Notes under the pieces: generated by a model | What the model saw: only the letters and a program-made list of their open reading frames with translations | Told to the model about the DNA's origin: nothing | Databases searched by the model: none | Program-made: the position numbers and the translations under genes | NCBI GenBank assembly: GCA_011050615.1 | Contig: DRFJ01000014.1 | Span: forward strand, 1-64,000 | DNA from: Bacteroidota bacterium | GTDB lineage: Bacteria; Bacteroidota; Bacteroidia; Bacteroidales; VadinHA17 | Direction: 5' to 3' | DNA length: 64,000 bases | Part shown: in pieces, positions 1 to 10,271 of the stretch | How the letters are laid out: every line of letters begins with the position of its first letter | How positions within the stretch are numbered: position 1 is the first letter of the stretch

Positions 1-23
1 AGTCTTTGAGGAGGAAAAGCAGC

Positions 24-55
24 TTCACCAGCAGGAGCGCGCTCCTGCTGGTGAA
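24..55. repeat. perfect 32-nt palindrome TTCACCAGCAGGAGCG/CGCTCCTGCTGGTGAA
   Basis: Read directly: the two 16-nt halves are exact reverse complements. Confidence 0.9.
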
Positions 56-577
56 TTACAAATAAAGAAAGAAAAAGAAATAACCGTGGCTTTATGATTT
101 TACAGAAAAAAAGTTGCACAACTAGGCTGGTAGATTTTTCATGTTGATATCCTTATAATTTTTGTGCATTTAAACATTAAAATTAATAAACCTTTTTAAA
201 TATATGTATTCCAGTTTACCATCAATCCATACTATCCGCCAGAGTATGGCACAGGTCCGGAACCGGGCAGGGCGAGTACCCCGAGTATTCGGGATATGAG
301 TCCTGTGAGCTCGACGGAGCCCCGCGACACAGGTATGGAGACCTGCGCCGGCGAAAGCGGGTAATTCATTATTCCAATGAATTCATTAGCTTTATACAAT
401 GAAACAAGCATGAATAAATTTAATCTCTTACTTCACAATAGAAGATGATTGAATTTTTCATGCGGGAGCGAACCGGGCACAGCGAGCTCACGAACATTTT
501 TACTGTGAGTAAGCGCTTGCTTTCGTTCTCAAATTTTTAATTAAGTTATATTCAATTAATTATAAAATTTTACACGA

Positions 578-2809
578 ATGAAAAACAATAAAACCAAGAT
601 CATGAAAGATTATAGAAAATTACTTATTGTTATATTTTCAATTTTGCTTTTTATTCCTGCACAGGCACAGAAGGAAAGATACCTGAGCCTGCGTGAGGCT
701 TTAATGTCTGCCGGGAACCTTAATACCGGAGGGGCCCCGTCAAATATAAACTGGATAGAAGAGGGTGAGAAATTCTCCTTCACACGTAATGACCAGTTCG
801 TACAGGAGATATGGATCAGGACAGTTAAAACGGGACAGGAGGAGAAGGTTTTTTCAAATGAGAACCTGAGGTTCCCGGGAACGGAACAAACATTCAGGTA
901 TGTTTCTTTTGCCTGGACGAAAGATTACAGGTATATTCTTTTCCAGTGTAACTTCAATCCTATATGGCGCTATTCGGGCAATTCTGATTATTACCTGTAT
1001 TCCCTCAAGGAGAAAACTCTTGAACTTATAGTGGAACAGGCTTTTTCCGCTGAGATTTCACCCGACGGGAAGAAGGTGGCTTATGGCAAGGATGGCAATC
1101 TTTACGAATATGTTCCTGAGACAGGTAAGCATATACAATTTACCGATGATGCACACGAACAGGTATACAACGGCCGGTTCGGATGGGCCCAGGAAGAGGA
1201 GTTCGGACTGGTGCAGGGATGGTCATGGTCGAATGACAGTAAATACATAGCATATTGGCAATCAGATGAAACTGAAGTCCCGATATATAAACTGACCGAT
1301 TTTTCCGGTCATCATCCCGAATATATGGAAGTTCCATACCCGAAAGTGGGAGATAATCCTCCACAGGTAAGAATTGGTGTAATTTCTACTGATGCCGGTA
1401 CAAAGGAGTGGCTTGACATTGACATGGAAGGCGGATATATCCCGCGACTATACTGGACAGCCAGACCAAATACCCTGGCAGTTATGTGGATGAACCGCAT
1501 ACAGAGCCATATGAAAATATGGTTCTATGACGTGACAGACGGTAGCAGGAAGCTTGTAATGGAAGAGAAATCGGATGCATGGATTGATATATTTGATTTT
1601 TTTGCCGGCAATCTTCACCTCATTTATTTCCCTGACGACATTGAAGAGTTCTTCTGGATATCGGAACGTGACGGCTGGGCGCATATCTACCGGTACGATT
1701 ACGAGGGCAATATTATCAACCGTGTAACTGAGGGCAAGTGGGAAGTTAAGGGCATAGAAGCCATTGATACGAAAAAAGGTGTCCTGTATTATGTATCAAC
1801 GGAGATTGCCCCCACGGAACAAAATCTTTTTGAAATAAAATTTGACGGATCAGGGAAGAAACGACTTACCACAACAACAGGTCATCACAGCGTAAATGTT
1901 TCCGACAATGGGAAATATTATTTTGATACATATTCAGATGTAAACACGCCTTCCGCGACTGTCCTTATGAGCTCAAAAGGCAAGGTAATAGAAAAATTTT
2001 CTGACGACACCAGGGTAAAAGCTTTCCTTGAATCCCATGTATACGCACCTAAGGAGATGTTCAGCTTCACCACCTCTGACGGACAGAAGCTGGATGCTTA
2101 CCTTATTAAACCGGTTGATTTTGACGAGAACAGGAAATATCCATTATTACTCGATATTTACGGAGGTCCCGGTTCACAGGGAGTTTTTAATTCTTTCGGA
2201 ACAAATGGCTGGCACCAGTGGCTGGCACAGGAGGGTTTTATTATTGCTTCAGTCAATAACAGGGGTAATGGAGGCTACGGATATGATTTTGAAAAGGTAG
2301 TGCACAGGCAACTGGGCAGGTGGGAATCAAATGATTTTGTTGAGACGGCAAAATACCTTGCATCCAAGCCATGGGTCGACGGTGATAATATGGCCATAAG
2401 AGGTCATAGTTACGGAGGCTACACTTCAAGTTATACGATGCTTACCCATCCCGGGGTCTTCAAGGTTGCACTGGTGGCTGCGCCCGTTACCGATCACATC
2501 CTGTATGATTGCATACTTACTGAAAGGTATATGGGGCTTATGGATGACAATGCTGAAGGCTACAGGCAATCGGCGGTAACAACTCACGCCGCAAACCTCG
2601 ATGGTTACCTTTTACTGGCTCATTCCCTGCTGGATGATAATGTACATCCGCAGAATACCTTCCATCTGGTGAATGCCTTCAATATGGCAGGTAAGAATAT
2701 CGACCTGAAAATATATCCACCCGGAGCACATGGGATAGCAACGGATATGACAACCTATCTCTTGCTGATGCACCAGTATACCGATTATTTGGAGAAACAC
2801 CTCAAATAA
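578..2809 (+). CDS. S9 family dipeptidyl peptidase IV-like peptidase
   Basis: Signal peptide, beta-propeller region, GHSYGGYTSSY nucleophile motif, DDNVHPQNT and GAHG near the C-terminus. Confidence 0.92.
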   Translation: MKNNKTKIMKDYRKLLIVIFSILLFIPAQAQKERYLSLREALMSAGNLNTGGAPSNINWIEEGEKFSFTRNDQFVQEIWIRTVKTGQEEKVFSNENLRFPGTEQTFRYVSFAWTKDYRYILFQCNFNPIWRYSGNSDYYLYSLKEKTLELIVEQAFSAEISPDGKKVAYGKDGNLYEYVPETGKHIQFTDDAHEQVYNGRFGWAQEEEFGLVQGWSWSNDSKYIAYWQSDETEVPIYKLTDFSGHHPEYMEVPYPKVGDNPPQVRIGVISTDAGTKEWLDIDMEGGYIPRLYWTARPNTLAVMWMNRIQSHMKIWFYDVTDGSRKLVMEEKSDAWIDIFDFFAGNLHLIYFPDDIEEFFWISERDGWAHIYRYDYEGNIINRVTEGKWEVKGIEAIDTKKGVLYYVSTEIAPTEQNLFEIKFDGSGKKRLTTTTGHHSVNVSDNGKYYFDTYSDVNTPSATVLMSSKGKVIEKFSDDTRVKAFLESHVYAPKEMFSFTTSDGQKLDAYLIKPVDFDENRKYPLLLDIYGGPGSQGVFNSFGTNGWHQWLAQEGFIIASVNNRGNGGYGYDFEKVVHRQLGRWESNDFVETAKYLASKPWVDGDNMAIRGHSYGGYTSSYTMLTHPGVFKVALVAAPVTDHILYDCILTERYMGLMDDNAEGYRQSAVTTHAANLDGYLLLAHSLLDDNVHPQNTFHLVNAFNMAGKNIDLKIYPPGAHGIATDMTTYLLLMHQYTDYLEKHLK

Positions 2810-2841
2810 GAAAAGAAGCGCAACATGCGCTTCTTTTCTTA
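2807..2841. terminator. bidirectional hairpin between convergent genes
   Basis: 15-bp perfect stem TAAGAAAAGAAGCGC / GCGCTTCTTTTCTTA with 5-nt loop. Confidence 0.85.
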
Positions 2842-2860
2842 TGTTCAACTGTTTAACTGT

Positions 2861-4759
2861 TCAATCCTTAATCTTATTGTGCATTTCTTTAAGGGTATCG
2901 TATATCCCATCGGTATCAAAACCGCACTCCTTCTTCAGTTCAATCTGGGTGCCCTGTTCGATGAAGTAGTTGGGTACGCCAAGTCTTTTGACCATGACAT
3001 TATAGTTATTATCGGCCATGAATTCAAGTACTGCTGAACCGAAGCCTCCCTTGAGCATTCCATCTTCGACGGTTATAACGGTTTCATGATTTTTAAATAC
3101 CTCGTGCAATACTTCTTCATCCAATGGCTGCACAAAGCGCATATCATAGTGAGTGATCATTATTTTTTCGGCGGCCAGCTTTTTCACTGCCCGGGCTGCA
3201 CTGTTTCCGGGGTGACCAATCGTCAGTACAGCAACTTTTTTTCCTGATGCCAGCTTTCGTGCCTTGCCAACGGGAAGCTCTTCAAAAGGCTTCTGCCAGT
3301 CGAGATTCAGTCCCACTCCCCTTGGATAGCGTATGCTGAAAGGACCTGCATTTTTCTCAAGCTGTGCCGTATACATCAGGTTGCGCAGTTCTATTTCGTC
3401 CATGGGTGCTGAAACCACCATATTAGGCAGCACACGCATATATGAAAGGTCGAAAAAGCCATGGTGTGTTGCCCCGTCGTCACCAACGAGTCCTCCCCGG
3501 TCGAGGCAAAATACTACATGCAGGTTCTGCAGGGCCACATCATGTATAACCTGGTCATAGGCTCTTTGCATAAATGTTGAGTAGATATTACAGAAGGGGA
3601 TCATCCCTTCAGAGGCCATACCTGCAGAAAAGGTAACCGCATGCTGCTCGGCTATCCCCACGTCAAAAGCCCTGTGAGGCATTTCCTTCATCATTATATT
3701 TAGTGAGCATCCGGTGGGCATAGCCGGTGTTACACCCACAATTTTATCATTCTGCCTGGCCAGTTCAAGGATGGTATGCCCGAAGACATCCTGGAAGCGG
3801 GGTGGTTTTTTTGTTTCGTCGGGCCGGGTGAGTTCTCCGGTAACCTTATCGAATAAGCCGGGGGCATGGAATTTTGTCTGGTTGATTTCAGCCTGGGGGA
3901 AGCCCTTACCTTTTTTTGTGATACAATGCAAAAGTTTTGGCCCCGGTATCCTTTTCATGTCTTCAAGTATCCTGATGAGATGAAGTATGTCATGGCCGTC
4001 GATAGGCCCGAAATACCTGAAGTTCATTGCCTCAAAAAGGTTTGAATGCCTCAGTATTGTGCTTTTTATGCCGGTTTCAAGTTTGCTGGCAAGAGTCTGG
4101 GCATTGGGTCCCAGCTTGCTTATCATGCCCAGCACATTCCAGACCTCGTCTTTGAATTTATTATAAGTCTTACTTGTTGTGACATCAAGGAGATACTCCT
4201 TCAATGCACCCACATTAGGATCGATGGCTATATTATTATCGTTAAGTATGACGAGGATATCAGATTTCTCAATACCTGCATTATTAAGACCTTCGAAGGC
4301 AAGACCTGCAGTCATTGCACCATCGCCGATAACAGCTATGACACGTCTTTTTTCGCCTTTTTGTTTTGCGGCCTTTGCCATTCCCAGGGCTGCAGAAATG
4401 GATGTTGATGAATGACCCACGCCGAAGGAATCAAATTCACTTTCTTCACGTTTTGGGAATCCGCTTATGCCCTTGTATTTACGGTTTGTATGGAAGTTTT
4501 CACGCCTGCCGGTAAGTATTTTATGTCCGTATGCCTGGTGACCCACATCCCATACTATCCTGTCATGGGGTGTATTATATACATAATGAAGTGCTATGGT
4601 TAGCTCAACAACTCCCAGGCTTGCCCCGAAATGACCGGGATTACAGCTTACAACGTCTATAATAAACTGCCTCAGTTCCCTGCTAAGAACAATCAGTTCC
4701 TCAGGCTTGAGTTTTTTCAGGTCGTCAGGTGAAGAAATCGTGTTAAGCAGGTCGTACAT
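2861..4759 (-). CDS. dxs: 1-deoxy-D-xylulose-5-phosphate synthase
   Basis: 632 aa; VWDVGHQAYGHKILTGR, GDGAMTAGLAFEGLNNAG, DRGGLVGDDGATHHG. Confidence 0.97.
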   Translation of the reverse strand: MYDLLNTISSPDDLKKLKPEELIVLSRELRQFIIDVVSCNPGHFGASLGVVELTIALHYVYNTPHDRIVWDVGHQAYGHKILTGRRENFHTNRKYKGISGFPKREESEFDSFGVGHSSTSISAALGMAKAAKQKGEKRRVIAVIGDGAMTAGLAFEGLNNAGIEKSDILVILNDNNIAIDPNVGALKEYLLDVTTSKTYNKFKDEVWNVLGMISKLGPNAQTLASKLETGIKSTILRHSNLFEAMNFRYFGPIDGHDILHLIRILEDMKRIPGPKLLHCITKKGKGFPQAEINQTKFHAPGLFDKVTGELTRPDETKKPPRFQDVFGHTILELARQNDKIVGVTPAMPTGCSLNIMMKEMPHRAFDVGIAEQHAVTFSAGMASEGMIPFCNIYSTFMQRAYDQVIHDVALQNLHVVFCLDRGGLVGDDGATHHGFFDLSYMRVLPNMVVSAPMDEIELRNLMYTAQLEKNAGPFSIRYPRGVGLNLDWQKPFEELPVGKARKLASGKKVAVLTIGHPGNSAARAVKKLAAEKIMITHYDMRFVQPLDEEVLHEVFKNHETVITVEDGMLKGGFGSAVLEFMADNNYNVMVKRLGVPNYFIEQGTQIELKKECGFDTDGIYDTLKEMHNKIKD

Positions 4760-4789
4760 GCTCTATTTAAAATATTTAGTACGGTGATG

Positions 4790-4797
4790 CAAAGATA
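4790..4797 (-). promoter_or_regulatory. candidate Bacteroidetes -7 box (TATCTTTG) upstream of dxs
   Basis: TAnnTTTG match; no clear -33 TTTG. Confidence 0.4.
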
Positions 4798-4893
4798 AAA
4801 ATATTATTACTATATGCTTTGTATGAAGGAACATGGAATTTACTATTTTTGCATGTAAACGCAATATTCGGGTAGTTTTTTAAAAATCGAGTT

Positions 4894-5907
4894 ATGATTA
4901 AAATGAAGTTATATTTAATAATTTGTATATCAACTATATTAGCTCTTGGTTCCTGTATCCCGGGAGGAAGGTACAGAACCCTGCATGACAAGAGTGTGCA
5001 ATATATGAACGAAAGGGATGCCTTTAAAACGGAGAACCTTGACCTTTCGATGAGAAACAGGGAGATGGCTGCCAGGCTCGGGTCAATTGAGGAAGAACTT
5101 GCCGGCCTTGAAGAGGAAAAAGAAAACCTGACGCAGGAACTTGCCCAGGCCAGGGCTGAATACAGCAATCTCAATAACCGCTATACCGAGCTGCAAAATG
5201 CCCAGGAGGATCTGATCAGGGGTAATGTTACTGAGACCAGGCGTTTGCTGAGAGAATTGCAGGAAGCACAGGAAAACATTCAGAACAAGGAGGACCTGAT
5301 GCGGCAACTGGAGATGAATATGGAAGCCAGGAGGGCTGAACTCGACCAGTTGTCATATGAACTAGAACAGAGGGATGTCAGGCTAAGCGAGTTGGAACAG
5401 ATACTGGAGGATCAGACAAGGATAGTAAAGGATTTGAAAAACAAGGTCTCAGATGCATTATATGGCTTTGAAGGAGATGGACTCACAGTCTCGGTGAGGA
5501 ATGGCAAGGTCTATGTTTCACTTGAAGAAAAGTTACTCTTCCGCACAGGTAGTTATAATATCGATGCCAATGGCCGCAACGCTTTGAGGAAGCTTGCCGC
5601 CGTATTGAAAAATAATCCTGATATACAGGTTACAATTGAGGGACATACCGATGATGTTCCTTATATTTCATCCGGAGGTCCCATACAGGATAACTGGGAT
5701 CTCAGTGTAAAGAGGGCAACTACGGTTGTAAGGGTATTGCTGGATGGCACCGGTATTGATCCCAGGAGGCTTACTGCAGCAGGAAGGGGAGAATACCTGC
5801 CCGTGGATAATGCAAAAACTGCAGAAGCAAGGAGAAAAAACAGGCGTACGGAGATTATTTTAACACCAGATCTCAGCGAGCTCAACAGGATTATTGAGAG
5901 TTATTAG
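4894..5907 (+). CDS. OmpA-family lipoprotein with coiled-coil region
   Basis: N-terminal lipobox (ILALGSC), long Glu/Arg-rich coiled coil, C-terminal OmpA domain (IEGHTDDVPY, LSVKRATTVVRVL, GRGEYLPVDN). Confidence 0.85.
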   Translation: MIKMKLYLIICISTILALGSCIPGGRYRTLHDKSVQYMNERDAFKTENLDLSMRNREMAARLGSIEEELAGLEEEKENLTQELAQARAEYSNLNNRYTELQNAQEDLIRGNVTETRRLLRELQEAQENIQNKEDLMRQLEMNMEARRAELDQLSYELEQRDVRLSELEQILEDQTRIVKDLKNKVSDALYGFEGDGLTVSVRNGKVYVSLEEKLLFRTGSYNIDANGRNALRKLAAVLKNNPDIQVTIEGHTDDVPYISSGGPIQDNWDLSVKRATTVVRVLLDGTGIDPRRLTAAGRGEYLPVDNAKTAEARRKNRRTEIILTPDLSELNRIIESY

Positions 5908-7462
5908 TTTTATATTCGTCCAGGCGGGCATTTATCCTGGACAGGGCTTCCTTGATGCTTTCTTCCGGGCCGACATAATTATCAGTTCCCCAGAACTGAC
6001 GGTCGTAGCTGCTAATAGTCTCGGAGAAAATTGAATGCAGGGGGGCACGTTCTTCCCGGGCAAATCGGTGTACATTTACCGTATCAATATCTGTGACAGC
6101 CATTTCGAAAAAGATCGTATAGGTATTGCCAAACAACCTGTTATTCTTTCTTGCATAAAACTCAAGATCACCCCTCACATGGTTAAGGTAATACCTCTTA
6201 TTGATATAACGGTAATTGACACGGTATTTTGCCGACCTTATCTTAACATTAAATCCCTTTGCAGCCTGCTGGATATATGATCTTTCAAGTTTATCAATAT
6301 AATCATCGTTAATCTCAAAATCAACGGCATGTATACCATAGTTGCTTGTGTTTATATAGATTGAACCTTTGGGCAGGGCAATATCATCAAGGTGCTCTTT
6401 CTGTTCAAATTCAATAACGAAGGCAGCCTCTTCGCCAATATTTATTATATCGGTCATCCGGTAATCATAATCGGAAAAACTTTCGGCACTGAGAAAATCA
6501 AAGGTGTTTTTAACCCCGTCGAGGAAAAGGCAGCCATCCATGCCTGATCTTAGTTTGAAAGTAAGGGTGTCTGAGGGTTCAAGGTTATTTATTTTCCGGC
6601 TCTTGTAGATCTTTATCTGGTCATTGAAAAGGGTGGCCGTGTAAGAGCTTTTATACATATTAAGCACAGCTTCCGAATATGTCAGCAATTTATTTCTCTT
6701 TGCAACGGATTCACGGTAGAAAGCAGTCATCTGGACAGGCGTGCTTCCATAATTCCCGGGAATATTTTCCTTTACCTTCCATATCAGTTCCATGGGCTCC
6801 CTGTTTCTTATCAGTACTTCGGGGATAGGGACATACATCCTGGTGAGTGAAATATTGAAGTGGCTGTTTACAGCCTGGCTGACAGGTATTTTCCTGTTGT
6901 AGAAACCAAGGTACGACACTACAAGGGTATCATCAAGGTAGTCTTTTGCCAGCTTAAGGGTATACTCACCCTCGTAATTTGATATGGTACCCTTGCCACG
7001 GTACTCAACGCTCACAGAAGCATAGGGGAGGGGCTGTCCATTTTCCGCATCTGTTACTTTACCTGTAAGGATATATACAGGTTCCCTTCCTTCTTCCCTG
7101 AGCAGGGGTGTTGAATCATTTACAGAACGGTAAATTATTATATGGTTGTCAATCACTGAATAATTCAGCACTTTATCCTGGAAGATGGTATCAAGAATAC
7201 TTTTCAGGGGAAGTTTTTCAGTTTTTACGCTTGTAAGATTTTCAGGCTCTACCAGGTCTGTGTCATAAGTGAAATAATAGCCTGTTTTCCGTGACAGGGA
7301 TTTCAGAACCGTTGATATGCTTGCCTCATTGATTCTTAGTGAGAGTCGGGAATCAAGTATGTTTTCCTGGGCATGTAAAAAAGAAGAACCTGTTATAAAG
7401 AGAATCATTATAACAAGACTTCTGGTCACTATATTTTTTCCGGCATAAGCTAGTACATCCAT
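5891..7462 (-). CDS. STN domain + carboxypeptidase-regulatory-like domain outer-membrane-type protein
   Basis: Signal peptide; STN-like LRINEASISTVLKSLSRKTGYYFTYD; LTGKVTDAENGQPLPYASVSV; C-terminal half paralogous to 8967..10304. Confidence 0.75.
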   Translation of the reverse strand: MDVLAYAGKNIVTRSLVIMILFITGSSFLHAQENILDSRLSLRINEASISTVLKSLSRKTGYYFTYDTDLVEPENLTSVKTEKLPLKSILDTIFQDKVLNYSVIDNHIIIYRSVNDSTPLLREEGREPVYILTGKVTDAENGQPLPYASVSVEYRGKGTISNYEGEYTLKLAKDYLDDTLVVSYLGFYNRKIPVSQAVNSHFNISLTRMYVPIPEVLIRNREPMELIWKVKENIPGNYGSTPVQMTAFYRESVAKRNKLLTYSEAVLNMYKSSYTATLFNDQIKIYKSRKINNLEPSDTLTFKLRSGMDGCLFLDGVKNTFDFLSAESFSDYDYRMTDIINIGEEAAFVIEFEQKEHLDDIALPKGSIYINTSNYGIHAVDFEINDDYIDKLERSYIQQAAKGFNVKIRSAKYRVNYRYINKRYYLNHVRGDLEFYARKNNRLFGNTYTIFFEMAVTDIDTVNVHRFAREERAPLHSIFSETISSYDRQFWGTDNYVGPEESIKEALSRINARLDEYKTNNSQ

Positions 7463-7477
7463 TTAATGTTTTAACCT

Positions 7478-8422
7478 TTATTTTGTATCCAGGAAATATT
7501 TATCTCCCTCCTTATAATATTCAAGGTTAAAAGTAGTACAAATAATACGGATAATTGTTTCAGGTGATTGATTATCGAAAACTGAAGATACTCTCAGATT
7601 CCTGATTTCATCATTTTCTGTTTCTATGTTGATATTATGAACTCTTTTAAGGTCGGAGATCACTTTACCCAGGCTGTCGCCTTCAAATATTAACACATTG
7701 GTTTTCCATGATAAATAATTAGGATCATCGTTATGTGTTTTTAAAGCTGAGTTATCGGCTACCAGGCCGAAATCCCCCTGTTCCAGTGTTACGGACTCTT
7801 CTCCCCTGTTACTTTTCAGCATGACCTTTCCGGAAGTAACGAGGACTTCAACCCTGTTGTTCCCGGAATTTACATTAAAGGATGTTCCCAGCACTGTTAT
7901 ATTGGCTTCTCCTGCATCAACAGTAAATGGTCTGGAGGCATCATTACGGATATCAAAGTAAGCTTCTCCCTCCAGCTTCACGCTTCTTGTCCGACCCTCA
8001 AATTTACCGGGGTACCGGATACTTGAATTCCTGTTGAGGAATACGGTACTTCCATCCGGGAGTTCAACCCTGACATTTTTCTGGTTCATACCTGCAGTGG
8101 TAATATTATCGTTGCTTTTTTCAAATATGTTTGTGCCAATATAAAGGCCTGTGAAGGTCAGTCCGATAATAATAATTACAGAAGCGGCTATTCTGACGGC
8201 TGTGGTTCTGAATATATTCCTTCCCCGGATAAGCTTATCTGTTTTCAGTCTCTTATAAAGCTTATTCCATGCTTTATCGGTATCTACTTTTTCATTTTTT
8301 ACAGTTACATCCATTTCCATCCAGTATTTTTGAACAGCCTGCTTTTGTCCGGAAAGAAAGTCATCAAACATAATTCTCTCCTTATCTTCCATATTGTTAC
8401 TATATTTTTTTTCTTTTTTCAT
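7478..8422 (-). CDS. FecR-family anti-sigma factor
   Basis: Single TM, VELPDGSTVFLNRNSSIRYP, EGEAYFDI, C-terminal DUF4974-like region. Confidence 0.92.
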   Translation of the reverse strand: MKKEKKYSNNMEDKERIMFDDFLSGQKQAVQKYWMEMDVTVKNEKVDTDKAWNKLYKRLKTDKLIRGRNIFRTTAVRIAASVIIIIGLTFTGLYIGTNIFEKSNDNITTAGMNQKNVRVELPDGSTVFLNRNSSIRYPGKFEGRTRSVKLEGEAYFDIRNDASRPFTVDAGEANITVLGTSFNVNSGNNRVEVLVTSGKVMLKSNRGEESVTLEQGDFGLVADNSALKTHNDDPNYLSWKTNVLIFEGDSLGKVISDLKRVHNINIETENDEIRNLRVSSVFDNQSPETIIRIICTTFNLEYYKEGDKYFLDTK

Positions 8423-8429
8423 CTTGTAT

Positions 8430-8963
8430 CTATACTGACAATTCTTTTCTGAATTCTTTTAATGCTTTACCCATATTTGCTTCCACCGTTTTAACAGAGA
8501 TTGACAGTTCCCTGGCTATCTCCTCATATTTCATTCCTTCAAAGCGGCTCATGCAAAAAATTTTCGCCGCCCTTTCAGGCAGTTTTTCAATTATCCTTGT
8601 CATTTTATCATGCAGTTCCTTATAGTTCATTTCTTCTGCAGGGTCTTTGCCAGCCGTATCCATTCTGCCCCTGATTTCGTCTTCGTGTCTCATCACAACC
8701 TTTTTATGCTCAATATAGTGAAGGCAGCGGTTGTAAACAGCCCGGAAGATATAAGCGTTAACAGAGCTGTTTATCATAATCTTTTTCCTGTCGCGCCATA
8801 ATACATAAAAAAGTTCCTGTACTATTTCTTCCGATGTATCTGTATCCTTAAGAATCGTTCTTGCGTAATTAACCAGAGCATTATAGGAGGAACGGAACAG
8901 GCTCTCAAATTCCTTGATATCCCCGTTCCTTATCCTCCTGATAATATCTCTGTCTCTTACCAT
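8430..8963 (-). CDS. ECF RNA polymerase sigma-70 factor
   Basis: Sigma2 region (EEIVQELFYVLWRDR) and sigma4 (KYEEIARELSISVKTVEANMGKALKEFRK). Confidence 0.95.
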   Translation of the reverse strand: MVRDRDIIRRIRNGDIKEFESLFRSSYNALVNYARTILKDTDTSEEIVQELFYVLWRDRKKIMINSSVNAYIFRAVYNRCLHYIEHKKVVMRHEDEIRGRMDTAGKDPAEEMNYKELHDKMTRIIEKLPERAAKIFCMSRFEGMKYEEIARELSISVKTVEANMGKALKEFRKELSV

Positions 8964-8966
8964 ATA

Positions 8967-10271
8967 TTATTTATCGAATAGTTCATCCCACCTGAGCCTG
9001 CGGTTAAGTTTCCTTATAGCTGATTCTATGCTCTGGTCGGGTTCAATAACATTATACTCACCCCAGAAATCCGGATCAGCAAAAGCACTCAGCTGTTCGG
9101 TAAAGATATCACCTTTTTTAATTTTCTCTCTGGCTGTGAATTTTACGACTTCTTCTTCCGTCCTGTCAGTTATGGCTATTTCTGACATTGTTGTATAGGT
9201 TTTATTGAAAAGTTTTCTTTTCCAGTTGCATTTGAATTCCACTTCGGCACGTGCATAGGCGAAATAATATTTACCATCCTGTTCGCGGAATTTAACCCTG
9301 TAGCTGGCCATTTCGGGTGTCACTTTCATACCTAGTGGCTTCTTCCTGACGAAGATTGAGGCTGCCATGTCCTTGTCGTCAAGGTTAATACTGAATTCGG
9401 CCTCAGTTAAGGCATAACTTTCCATCTCTACAAATAATTTACCCAGGAACAAAGGTGCATCAACATTTTTACGCTGGTGAAATTCAATCACATAATGAGG
9501 TTTTTCATCAATAACCACAATATTGTCAAGAGTATATTCATATGATTTCATTATATCATATGTAAGGATCCCATATGAATTTTTGATAATATCAAGCTGC
9601 AGGGTAGTTACCGGTCCTCCCTGTAATCTGAACAGCACTGTATCTATTCTTGACTGATCAACGTTCTTACGGCCCTTGTAAACCTTGGTTGCATCAAACC
9701 TGAATTCGTTATTATAAGGAGCCTTAAAAACTTCTATCACAGCCTCTGCAATAGATACATAGTTCCTGTTTTTCTTTATTGTCTCCCGATAAAAACCGGT
9801 CATAAGGTTAGGTGCCTCAGCGTAGTTTTTGCCTATATTGCTTATTAAATTCTCAAGTATCTCTTCAGCTCTTACGGGCTTGATAACCACCTCCTGGATG
9901 GGTATTGTTGCCTGCCGGAGATCAATAATATTTTCTTCCTCGCCGGTTACAAGGTTTGCCAGGGGAATTTCTTTGTTCCTGTATCCTATATATGTTACTT
10001 CAATATAGGGATCAGTTACTTCAACGTCAATCTTGAGGATAAATTCCCCGTCAAGGTTCGACACCGTTGCCACATTTGTACCCTTGAGGGCAATGGTGGC
10101 AAAGATCAGAGGATTACCTGTTTCGTTATCCACAACTTTACCCCTGATAGTGATAAAAGGCTGCTGATCCTGGTAATCATTTTCAACATTGCCGGCTGCA
10201 CTTGCTGTAGCCAGCGCGATGATGGTGAAGAGGATCAGAGCTACCATTGTAATATCTATAACTCTTTTCAT
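8967..10271 (-). CDS. carboxypeptidase-regulatory-like domain outer-membrane-type protein (start probably MKRVIDITM, not the longer ORF to 10304)
   Basis: IRGKVVDNETGNPLIFATIALKGTNVATVSNLDGEF; paralog of 5891..7462 without STN. Confidence 0.75.
   Translation of the reverse strand: MKRVIDITMVALILFTIIALATASAAGNVENDYQDQQPFITIRGKVVDNETGNPLIFATIALKGTNVATVSNLDGEFILKIDVEVTDPYIEVTYIGYRNKEIPLANLVTGEEENIIDLRQATIPIQEVVIKPVRAEEILENLISNIGKNYAEAPNLMTGFYRETIKKNRNYVSIAEAVIEVFKAPYNNEFRFDATKVYKGRKNVDQSRIDTVLFRLQGGPVTTLQLDIIKNSYGILTYDIMKSYEYTLDNIVVIDEKPHYVIEFHQRKNVDAPLFLGKLFVEMESYALTEAEFSINLDDKDMAASIFVRKKPLGMKVTPEMASYRVKFREQDGKYYFAYARAEVEFKCNWKRKLFNKTYTTMSEIAITDRTEEEVVKFTAREKIKKGDIFTEQLSAFADPDFWGEYNVIEPDQSIESAIRKLNRRLRWDELFDK

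Noticed and set aside
4046-4408. 120-aa plus-strand ORF inside dxs
   Set aside because: Antisense shadow of dxs
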